Source: Catenovulum sediminis
GTDB taxonomy: Bacteria > Pseudomonadota > Gammaproteobacteria > Enterobacterales > Alteromonadaceae
Assembly (NCBI RefSeq): GCF_007289895.1
Contig: NZ_CP041660.1
Coordinates: 1,674,001 to 1,738,000, forward strand
Length of the DNA stretch: 64,000 nt
Direction of reading: 5' to 3'
A program made the position numbers and the translations under genes. Under the pieces are notes generated by a model. That model was not told the DNA's origin. It saw only the letters and a list, made by a program, of their open reading frames with translations, and ran no database searches. This document shows positions 58,340 to 64,000 of the stretch, piece after piece. Within the stretch, counting starts at the first letter, position 1, and each line of letters opens with the position of its first letter.

Positions 58340-59720
58340 TCGGGTAGCCGGAGGTTTCTAATCTCCAGCCCCCACACCACCCATCGTGCGGCTCCGCAAT
58401 GGGCGGTTCATCTCCCGTAATGAATATTAATCCATATATCTCTCAGTGACACTAAACCTTGTGAAGCCAAATAGTCATTGCCTAGCGCAATGTTAATTCC
58501 TTTTGTTTTCGAACTTCTACAAGGGCCTTTGCTGGTGATACCACATGCAATGGCGAGGCGCTCGCTAACTCCCAATTTCATTAAACTGCGTACTTTAGTG
58601 CGTGGTTTTCTCCATTGCCGCCAGTAGCACATTCTTATCCTACGACGGATCCAGTGATCTAAATCCATCGTTAATTGATAAGCATTGGCTATTAGGTAAT
58701 AGTATCCCCATCCGCGTAAGTATTGCGTCAGTTTATGAATTTGTAGGGTCATTGAGATCCCCCAATTACGGTTAGTGAGCTCTCTTACATTTGCTTTAAA
58801 TTTCTTTAGCGCCTGTTCGTGGATCTGCACTTGCCCGTAACGGAAAGTAAACCCAAGAAATTTTGAGCCTGATACTGGACCGACTCGACTTTTCGACTCA
58901 TTCACTTTGAGTTTTAATCGTTGAGTGATAAACGCAGTAATTTCCCGTTGGATTATTACCCCTTCGCTTTTCGTTTTTACTAAAATGATTATGTCATCAG
59001 CGTAACGTGCAAACTTAAGTTGTTTGTGGGTTAGCTTCTTATCTAATTCATCGAGCAATAAGATGTTCAGGCCTTCACCGTGTCCCAACCATTACGATGG
59101 GCGTTTGGCTACTATGCCATCTGCTGAAATCTTCATGGATGAAGTGAATGCCAGAAAATGTCTGGAACATTTTCGGTCTGCTGGATAATCACAAAATAAA
59201 TTGCTTTAAATTGCGCTGCGTGCGCATCGTTGGGGTGTTGCAGTGGTTTCGCTCGTTGTCTATTTCGCAACCAAATAGCACGCCAAGGGGTTGATTGGCC
59301 AGCCACTTACTGGTATTTTCCGCAGCGATAGCGCAGGCCGCTTGTTATCCAGCCTTTATGAATAAGGCTTCCTGCCTAATTCAAAAGCCCAGCTACGGCA
59401 TCCTGCCTTCGCGCTTAAATCTTCGATTTTCGCCCCCGAATAAGCGCATTAACTTTCATTGCACAACTGCATCATTTACGGTGGCCGTTAGATCACGTGA
59501 CTTCGTTATCTTGTGCTAACTCGTCTTCAGCCTACGCCTAATATGATGTTTTTGTTCATCAGCTCGCAATTTTGCTAGCGGCTTCCTCCATACAAACCCT
59601 CGCGGATTTGCACTTGCCATTCGCTAGTAGTTATCGTTTAATAACAGTTAGTTATTTAAACGGTGATGTTCCTACAGAGGACTTTCACCTCATTAGTTAA
59701 TGCCCATGTCGGGCGTACAC
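58339..59720 (-). mobile_element. Group II intron, class C (attC-type), internally decayed
   Basis: On the minus strand the element starts GTGTACGCCCGACATGGGCA followed by AATGAGGTGAAAGTCCTCTG, a typical group II 5' end. It finishes with hairpins of domain V/VI type and GGCTACCCGAT. Inside is the C-terminal half of the reverse transcriptase/maturase. The total of about 1.4 kb is too short for a ~420-residue protein plus ribozyme, so internal sequence is lost (junction near 59089). The 5' exon is a strong stem-loop, the usual landing site of class C introns. Confidence 0.65.
58408..59088 (-). pseudogene. ltrA: Group II intron reverse transcriptase/maturase fragment
   Basis: About 226 residues (a full protein has about 420). 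It opens mid-domain at GEGLNILLLDELDKKL, then the catalytic RT motif FARYADDIIILVKTK, the maturase/thumb region (LRGWGYYYLIANAYQLTMDL) and a class C-type C-terminus (ASQGLVSLRDIWINIHYGR). The finger domain and the N-terminus are missing. The TTG at the listed start is only the first codon of the open frame. Confidence 0.8.
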
Positions 59721-59786
59721 AAGTTACTGCACCGGAAAAATAACTCACTGGTGCTCGTCATTTTCCGGTGAGTAAAGCGATAGCTC
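59721..59786 (+). other. Right part of attC-like site 2
   Basis: TTACTGCACCGGAAAA (59724-59739) pairs with TTTTCCGGTGAGTAA (59761-59775), leaving one unpaired G on the left arm, as attC L'' arms do. Joined to 58331-58339 across the intron it would make a site of about 75 bp. The outer right core is degenerate (GCGATAGC). Confidence 0.45.
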
Positions 59787-59817
59787 TGGTCAGATCCGCA
59801 CTTCAAAATTTAATTAC

Positions 59818-59865
59818 TACGCAAGTAACGTATAGCTCGCTATCCATACGTTACTTGCGTATACT
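59818..59865 (+). promoter_or_regulatory. Toxin-antitoxin operon 1 promoter and operator
   Basis: A perfect 16-bp inverted repeat, TACGCAAGTAACGTAT (59818-59833) and its complement (59846-59861), spans the promoter. A -10 box TATACT (59860-59865) lies 6 bases before the GTG start, so the toxin mRNA is probably leaderless. It is the likely binding site of the HTH antitoxin for autoregulation. Confidence 0.65.
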
Positions 59866-59871
59866 TTACTT

Positions 59872-60204
59872 GTGAAAAGTGTATTTGTTGAATCAACCAT
59901 ATTTGAAAAGTACCGAAATGATTACCTCAGTGACGAGGCGTTTCGATTGTTCCAAGCTGAACTTATGTCGAACCCGAAGCAAGGTGACGTAATTCAAGGT
60001 ACTGGTGGTTTGCGGAAGATTCGAGTAGCAAGTAAAGGTAAGGGAAAGCGTGGTGGTTCACGTGTTATCTATTACTTCCTCGATGAAAAGCGTCGCTTCT
60101 ATTTGCTGACTATTTACGGCAAAAATGAAATGGCAGACTTAACCGCAGATCAAAAGAAACAGTTAAAAGCTTTTATGGAGGCGTGGCGCAATGAGCAATC
60201 GTGA
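59872..60204 (+). CDS. RelE/HigB2-type toxin 1
   Basis: 110 residues from a GTG. The RelE/ParE fold of the HigB2 subfamily is clear (VFVESTIFEKYRNDYLSDEA, then GLRKIRVASKGKGKRGGSRV and IYYFLDEKRRFYLLTIYGK). Such toxins cut mRNA at the ribosome. There is no Shine-Dalgarno; the promoter sits immediately upstream. Its stop overlaps the antitoxin start by 14 bases. Confidence 0.85.
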   Translation: MKSVFVESTIFEKYRNDYLSDEAFRLFQAELMSNPKQGDVIQGTGGLRKIRVASKGKGKRGGSRVIYYFLDEKRRFYLLTIYGKNEMADLTADQKKQLKAFMEAWRNEQS

Positions 60205-60505
60205 TCTATTTGCAGAGCTAAACTCTGCACTTGTTGAAGCTAAGGAGCATTCAGAGGGCAAAGTGACTCTGAAAACTCATCAAGTTAATGACATCAGTGA
60301 GCTAGATATTTCACCTGATGAAATTGTTAGTATTCGTGAGCAGTTTAATATGTCTCGTGGTGTATTTGCTCGTTTACTGCATACATCATCACGTACATTG
60401 GAAAACTGGGAGCAGGGGCGGAGCGCACCAAATGGACAAGCTGTTACTCTTCTAAAGCTTGTACAGCGCCACCCAGAAACTCTGTCGCACATCGCAGAGC
60501 TATAA
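60191..60505 (+). CDS. HTH antitoxin 1 (NadS/HigA2-like)
   Basis: 104 residues. The C-terminal XRE-type HTH is clear (SIREQFNMSRGVFARLLHTS and SRTLENWEQGRSAPNGQA). The N-terminal part wraps the toxin in this family. MSNRD is shared with antitoxin 2. Gene order toxin-antitoxin is that of hig modules. The stop codon is inside the first bases of repeat copy 1. Confidence 0.85.
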   Translation: MSNRDLFAELNSALVEAKEHSEGKVTLKTHQVNDISELDISPDEIVSIREQFNMSRGVFARLLHTSSRTLENWEQGRSAPNGQAVTLLKLVQRHPETLSHIAEL

Positions 60506-60858
60506 TAAATAAGGATATGTTGCGCGAAGCCGCAACTTAATCCTATTGTTGGACCGTTTCTCTGCATCTTGCAGTCACGGCATTAGTGCATCCTTGCACG
60601 TAACAAGCCCGGTGTTGAGTTCTGCTTATTGAGGAAATATATAGGTTTGTCGTCATGGCTGACTTTTCAAGGTGAGCCTAAGTTAAATAGGCGCCCCCAA
60701 ACGCTGGGTTTTAACTGGCATGGGTTTAAAGATATGCTAGGCTATTTTCAAATTAAACCACTACGGGTCAGCAAACGGCTGATAGCGGTATTTTTAACAT
60801 CAGGGCACGTCGGTATCTGTATAGGGGCGGCTCAGTAATGGGGCGTTCTACCGTGACT
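60502..60858 (+). repeat. ~350-bp cassette-associated direct repeat, copy 1
   Basis: Starts ATAATAAATAAGGATATG at the antitoxin stop and ends GGGGCGTTCTACCGTGACT. It holds hairpin GGATATGTTGCG/CGCAACTTAATCC with GTTGGAC (R'-like) after it, then CTGCA/TGCAG and GTGCA/TGCAC hairpins. A reading frame follows (about 60630-60838), ending WHGFKDMLGYFQIKPLRVSK ... GICIGAAQ. PKLNRRPQTLGFNWHGFKDM resembles group II maturase C-termini. Copies at 62302 and 63706 share these parts. Confidence 0.85.
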
Positions 60859-60875
60859 TCGCCATTAAACATTGC

Positions 60876-60905
60876 TTGACTAGGTACGGCAATGCCGTAT
60901 TATGT
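60876..60905 (+). promoter_or_regulatory. Toxin-antitoxin operon 2 promoter and operator
   Basis: TTGACT (60876-60881), 16 bases, TATTAT (60898-60903). Between them TACGGCAATGCCGTA is a 15-bp palindrome of the kind bound by HigA2-type antitoxins. The ATG at 60911 is only 7 bases past the -10 box, so this toxin mRNA is also probably leaderless. Confidence 0.7.
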
Positions 60906-60910
60906 GATCT

Positions 60911-61222
60911 ATGGTCTTTATAGAAACAAGCTTCTTTACAAAACTGCTACCAGATTATTTATCGGATGATGAATATCGTGGTCTGCAATCTTACCTTCTT
61001 CAAAAGCCAGATGTCGGTGATATTGTAAAAGGCTCTGGTGGTGTCAGGAAGGTTAGATGGGCTTCTTCAGGCAAAGGTAAAAGTGGTGGCATACGTGTTG
61101 TTTACTATTGGAAGAAGGCTGAACATGAGATATGGATGCTCACTATGTATAGTAAATCGGAGCGGGCTACTATCGCGGGTCATGTGTTAAAACAAATAGC
61201 AGAGGCAATCGAAAATGAGTAA
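60911..61222 (+). CDS. RelE/HigB2-type toxin 2
   Basis: 103 residues, clearly paralogous to toxin 1 (FIETSFFTKLLPDYLSDDEY; GGVRKVRWASSGKGKSGGIR; VVYYWKKAEHEIWMLTMYSK). It is expected to be a ribosome-dependent mRNase. It overlaps the antitoxin gene by 8 bases. The promoter has an operator palindrome and there is no ribosome-binding site. Confidence 0.87.
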   Translation: MVFIETSFFTKLLPDYLSDDEYRGLQSYLLQKPDVGDIVKGSGGVRKVRWASSGKGKSGGIRVVYYWKKAEHEIWMLTMYSKSERATIAGHVLKQIAEAIENE

Positions 61223-61502
61223 CAGAGATATAGGTTCCGAAATTCTTGCAGGTATAAATGAGATTAAGGAATATAAAAAGGGAAAGGTTTCTCTACGTAG
61301 TAACGAATTAAGTGAGCCATCAGCGCCACAGGTAATTCGTTCTAAATTGAAAATGTCTCAGGTCATGTTTGCAGGTTTACTCGGTGTCAGCACAAGAACT
61401 TTGCAGGACTGGGAACAAGGCCGCAGAAACCCTCAAGGGCCAGCAGTTGCATTATTGCGGATAGCTGAGCAACACCCTGAAATTTTTAGCGAATTGAGAT
61501 AA
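61215..61502 (+). CDS. HTH antitoxin 2 (NadS/HigA2-like)
   Basis: 95 residues. XRE HTH: VIRSKLKMSQVMFAGLLGVS and TRTLQDWEQGRRNPQGPAVA. The N-terminus MSNRDIGSEILAGINEIKEY matches antitoxin 1. Neutralises toxin 2 and likely represses the operon at the 15-bp palindrome. The gene is followed by a well-formed attC site. Confidence 0.87.
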   Translation: MSNRDIGSEILAGINEIKEYKKGKVSLRSNELSEPSAPQVIRSKLKMSQVMFAGLLGVSTRTLQDWEQGRRNPQGPAVALLRIAEQHPEIFSELR

Positions 61503-61511
61503 GCGGAGTGG

Positions 61512-61580
61512 CGAATAACAAATGCATTAAGCGGATTTTGGCAAGAGCGACCAAAACCGCTAATGCAAAGCGTTGAGATT
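61512..61580 (+). other. attC site 3 (best-formed in the window)
   Basis: GAATAAC (61514-61520) and GCGTTGAGA (from 61571) carry the AAC/GTT cores. Inside, ATGCATTAAGCGGATTTTGG pairs with CCAAAACCGCTAATGCA. The left arm has two unpaired A residues, the hallmark of attC folded strands. It begins 9 bases after the antitoxin 2 stop. Confidence 0.75.
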
Positions 61581-61743
61581 GAAAAAAATCCTTTTGGTAA
61601 ATTACTGTTCTATTTCTTGTGTAAAAAATAGACTGAAAATGTACTTCTACGTAAAATCTTTATAGACTTCACCATTGAACGGGTAAATTTTTAACGTAGC
61701 GCACGAAAATATTCTGAGGCTGAGGTTTTTCTACAGTCTCGTT

Positions 61744-61998
61744 ATGCGCTCAGAAAATTACGCTAAAGGAACCACATCAGGAATTCTGAAAAAGCACGAG
61801 AATAAGCTTCGTCTTATTCTGTCGAATCTCGATCAAGCCGAAACACCTGATGACATGGATTTACCAGGCCTTTATATGCATTAACTCAAAGGTAACAGGA
61901 ATGATATTTGGTCTGTCCGGGTAAGTGGAAACTGTAGAGTTACATACCGCTTTGTTGGACGAGATGTTGAAATCGTTAATTACGAGGATTATCACTAA
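61744..61998 (+). pseudogene. higB: HigB-type toxin 3, inactivated by a stop codon
   Basis: The frame reads TSGILKKHENKLRLILSNLD ... DDMDLPGLYMH, stop (TAA 61882-61884), then LKGNRNDIWSVRVSGNCRVT and [16 protein letters not shown]. Classic HigB proteins have a residue there (H-x-LKG); CAA to TAA is a single change. The tryptophan normally following SGN is also Cys. The N-terminus before about 61744 is unclear. Its end overlaps the higA ATG (TAATG). Confidence 0.75.
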
Positions 61999-62294
61999 TG
62001 AATATGCATAACCCTGCGCATCCCGGTGAGATACTCAAAGATCTTGTTATTGATGCTCTAGAACTGACCATTACTGATGTAGCGCAACATTTAGATGTGA
62101 GCCGTAAAACATTATCGAAAATTCTTAATGGTAAAGGGGCTATTACCCCAGAGATGGCTATTCGTCTTGAACTCGTTTTTGGTAAGCCTTCTGCGGCCCA
62201 TTGGCTTCGTTTGCAAAATGCTTTTGATTTGTGGCAAGCAAGGCAACACCAAAGCTCTTTACATGTCTCACCGTATAATATGGCTGCAGTATAA
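61998..62294 (+). CDS. higA: HigA-family antitoxin 3
   Basis: 98 residues with the HigA/VapI pattern [20 protein letters not shown] and [20 protein letters not shown] (HTH about 25-65), and the usual C-terminus [18 protein letters not shown]. It is complete while its toxin is broken, so it may persist as an orphan antitoxin. Confidence 0.88.
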   Translation: MNMHNPAHPGEILKDLVIDALELTITDVAQHLDVSRKTLSKILNGKGAITPEMAIRLELVFGKPSAAHWLRLQNAFDLWQARQHQSSLHVSPYNMAAV

Positions 62295-62301
62295 AACGCG
62301 C

Positions 62302-62647
62302 ATAATAAATAAGGATATGTTGCGCGAAGCTGCAACTTAATCCTATTTTCTGCATCCTGCAGTCACGGCATTAGCGCACCCTTGCACGTCACAAGCCCGG
62401 TGTCGAGTTCTGCTTATTAAGGAAATAAATCGGTTTGTCGTCATGGCTGACTTTTTCAAGGTGAGTCTTGGTTAAATAGGCGCAGTCAAAGGCAGAGTTT
62501 TAACTGGCATGGGTTTAAAGATATGCTAGGATATTTTCAAATTAAACCATTACGGGTCAGCAAACAGCAGATCGCGCTATTTTTAACGTCAGGGCACGTT
62601 GGTATCTGTATAGGGGCGGCTCAGTAATGGGGCGTTCTACCGTGACT
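62302..62647 (+). repeat. ~350-bp cassette-associated direct repeat, copy 2
   Basis: Same plan as copy 1, starting ATAATAAATAAGGATATG 7 bases after the higA stop and ending GGGGCGTTCTACCGTGACT. The short segment with GTTGGAC after the first hairpin is missing here. An extra T shifts the reading frame upstream of LNRRSQRQSFNWHGFKDMLG, but the last ~50 codons agree with copy 1, mostly through synonymous changes. Confidence 0.85.
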
Positions 62648-62664
62648 GCAATACGAGGTAAGAA

Positions 62665-63159
62665 ATGAACAAAGGAGTGCTGACATTTTTCTGTGGAAAA
62701 ATGGGATCAGGGAAAACTACAAAGTCTCGTGAAATCGCCCAAGAGCGAAACGCCGTACTTCTTTCAGAAGATGAGTGGCTTTCATCACTTTATCCGAATA
62801 GTATCAAGATATTGGATGATTACGTCGAATATTCTGGTCGGCTTAAGCCTCAGATGAAGAAGCTTGTTCAATCGATCTTGGCGTCTGGAACTAACGTGGT
62901 AATGGATTTTCCGGCAAATACAATTCAGCAACGAGCGTGGTTTAAAAGTATTTACTCAGAGATCCAAGCTCCACATGAATTATTTTACATCGACCAGCCA
63001 AATGAAACTTATTTGGAGCAGATCGCCAAAAGGCGGATAGAACAACCAGAGAGAGCGGCAACTGATACCCAAGAGATGTTTGAGCTGGTTACCAAGTACT
63101 TTGTTGCCCCCACACCTGATGAAGGGTTCAACACAATTGTAATTACGGCGAGTGCATAA
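62665..63159 (+). CDS. Small P-loop kinase-like ATP-binding protein
   Basis: 164 residues, AAA_33/zeta-toxin-like size. Walker A at FFCGKMGSGKTTKSREIAQE; acidic LLSEDEWLSSLYP; hydrophobic-Asp NVVMDFPANTIQQR; a possible lid arginine segment KRRIEQPERAATDTQEM. It probably phosphorylates a small molecule. Such genes are common integron cassettes. GAGGTAAG precedes the start and its stop lies inside an attC-like site. Confidence 0.8.
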   Translation: MNKGVLTFFCGKMGSGKTTKSREIAQERNAVLLSEDEWLSSLYPNSIKILDDYVEYSGRLKPQMKKLVQSILASGTNVVMDFPANTIQQRAWFKSIYSEIQAPHELFYIDQPNETYLEQIAKRRIEQPERAATDTQEMFELVTKYFVAPTPDEGFNTIVITASA

Positions 63160-63237
63160 CAATCGCAGGCGCGGTGGCGGCTTTTTCGTTGCGGCTTCGC
63201 CTTCACTAAAAAGCCGCGCGTGCTGCGGGTGTGTGCA
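63153..63237 (+). other. attC-like site 4
   Basis: TGCATAACAATCGCAGGCGC opens at the kinase gene's stop. CGGCTTTTT pairs with AAAAAGCCG (63178-63186 with 63207-63215), and the outer CGCAG/CTGCG and CGCG arms pair too. The right core (GTGTGTGCA) is degenerate compared with TTGTTATGCA. Confidence 0.6.
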
Positions 63238-63283
63238 CTCTGTGAAATTAACCTTGATCGTATAATTTATAGAGGGATTACTT

Positions 63284-63709
63284 ATGCAAACTAAAGCGAG
63301 TTGTCTGTGCGGTTCCGTTAAGTTCGAGATTGAGCTATCAAACCCAGAACCAGAAATTGCTGCCTGTCATTGTAGTATGTGCCGAAAGTGGCTTGGTGGG
63401 CCAATGTTGGCAATGGATAGTGGCATGCTAAAGAACGTGTCGGGTAAATCTTTTATTGCTCGATATTCATCTTCGGAGTGGGCAGAGAGGGGGTTCTGTA
63501 AGAAGTGTGGTACTAATCTGTTTTACTACTTAATACCCGCAGAACAATATCATTTTCCTGTAGGTTTATTCGATAGCGAAATACAATTTAAATTCAGCCA
63601 TCAGATTTTTATTGACGAAAAGCCAGATTTCTATACTTTCGCTAATGAGACTCAAAATATGACTGGTGCCGAGGTGTTTGCCCACTTTGAAAATGAGAAC
63701 AACACATAA
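63284..63709 (+). CDS. GFA/CENP-V family zinc protein
   Basis: 141 residues with the family's cysteine pattern: CLCGSVKFEI near the start, CHCSMCRKWLGGP in the middle and FCKKCGTNLFYY. The fold is shared with glutathione-dependent formaldehyde-activating enzyme, but most members have unknown substrates. GAGGGA lies before the ATG. It is a frequent integron cassette gene. Its stop codon lies in the first bases of repeat copy 3. Confidence 0.9.
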   Translation: MQTKASCLCGSVKFEIELSNPEPEIAACHCSMCRKWLGGPMLAMDSGMLKNVSGKSFIARYSSSEWAERGFCKKCGTNLFYYLIPAEQYHFPVGLFDSEIQFKFSHQIFIDEKPDFYTFANETQNMTGAEVFAHFENENNT

Positions 63710-64000
63710 TAAACAAGGATATGTTGCGCGCAGCCGCAACTTAATCCTATTGTTGGACCGTTTCTCTGCATCTTGCAGTCACGGCATTAGTGCATCCTTG
63801 CACGTCACAAGCCCGGTGTTGAGTTCTGCTTATTAAGGAAATATATAGGTTTGTCGTCATGGCTGACTTGTTCAAGGTGAGCCTAAGTTAAATAGACGCC
63901 CCCAAACGCTGACTTTTAACTGGCATGGGTTTAAAGATATGCTAGGATATTTTCAAATTAAACCATTACGCGTCAGCAAACGGCTGATCGAGGTAGATTG
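63706..64000 (+). repeat. ~350-bp cassette-associated direct repeat, copy 3 (cut by window end)
   Basis: Starts ATAATAAACAAGGATATG right at the GFA stop. It has the GTTGGAC segment and the CTGCA/TGCAG and GTGCA/TGCAC hairpins of copy 1. Here AAC is kept before AAGGAT, so AACAAGGAT...ATCCTATTGTT is a small attC-like dyad. The frame PKLNRRPQTLTFNWHGFKDM continues to the edge. Confidence 0.85.

Noticed and set aside
59295-59519. 74-codon plus-strand frame
   Set aside because: It lies antisense inside the 5' ribozyme part of the group II intron and shows no protein-family features.
60502-60554. The first hairpin of the ~350-bp repeats as a full attC site
   Set aside because: It has an R'-like GTTGGAC and a paired arm, but the left AAC core is only present in copy 3 and the GTTGGAC segment is missing in copy 2, so it is noted only as attC-like.
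60629-60838. A separate 69-residue gene in repeat copy 1
   Set aside because: The upstream half is frameshifted in copy 2 and there is no ribosome-binding site at a fixed start, so I treat it as a remnant frame within the repeat.

Overview
The window looks like a chromosomal segment of a marine gammaproteobacterium, most likely Alteromonadales-like. This rests on the gene families (YjfI/PspA/YjfK cluster, GlnK-AmtB, UbiK, QmcA/NfeD, a PEP-CTERM protein, giant Ig-like exported proteins) and a moderate AT bias. The genus cannot be fixed from the sequence alone.

Region 1 (1-20.5 kb) is ordinary core-like genome. It starts with the tail of a polyamine aminopropyltransferase-like gene and a yjfI-pspA-yjfK-like stress cluster, then a DUF3016 protein and a LETM1-like protein. 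An AcrAB-type RND pump with a divergent TetR regulator follows, then glnK-amtB behind a sigma-54/NtrC promoter. After that come mutM, a chromate transporter, an anchored unknown protein, a qmcA-nfeD-mscM-like operon, ubiK, an EamA exporter and a PEP-CTERM protein. The same palindrome (core GACATAATATGTC or close to it) lies in front of both the yjfI cluster and the qmcA operon, so the two membrane-stress operons probably share a regulator.

Region 2 (20.5-36 kb, all genes on the minus strand) holds a large co-directional set: an FG-GAP/ASPIC-UnbV/HEAT-type protein, a membrane-anchored five-heme cytochrome c, a SNF2-family helicase, an NCS1-permease/histidine-kinase/receiver fusion, and a LuxR-type response regulator. 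The first two genes share an ATGA overlap. The last two overlap by 17 bases.

Region 3 (36.2-54.6 kb, plus strand) is a secretion/surface locus: a 1671-residue Cys-rich Ig-like/TSP3 lipoprotein, two small exported paralogues, a two-TM protein, a 3443-residue giant of repeated Ig-like domains with a ~2.9-kb super-repeat, an anchored coiled-coil protein and a CPYC thioredoxin-fold (DsbC/DsbG-like) protein. The oxidoreductase is a natural candidate for folding the Cys-rich partner.

Region 4 (54.9-64 kb) is accessory DNA. A decayed IS91-family element is followed by what I read as a relic integron-type cassette array with no integrase in the window. All genes point the same way and lie between attC-like stem-loops with unpaired bases. 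Contents are a frameshifted Sll1717-type P-loop ATPase, two RelE/HigB-type toxin plus HTH-antitoxin pairs with palindromic operators and apparently leaderless toxin mRNAs, a third HigB/HigA pair with a nonsense toxin, a P-loop kinase-like gene and a GFA-family gene. The attC after the ATPase appears to be split by a minus-strand group II intron of the class C (attC-targeting) kind, itself internally decayed. Three ~350-bp direct repeats, each starting at the stop codon or just after the end of a cassette gene, carry stacked hairpins and a degenerate reading frame resembling the C-terminus of a group II intron maturase. They are the least explained structure in the window.
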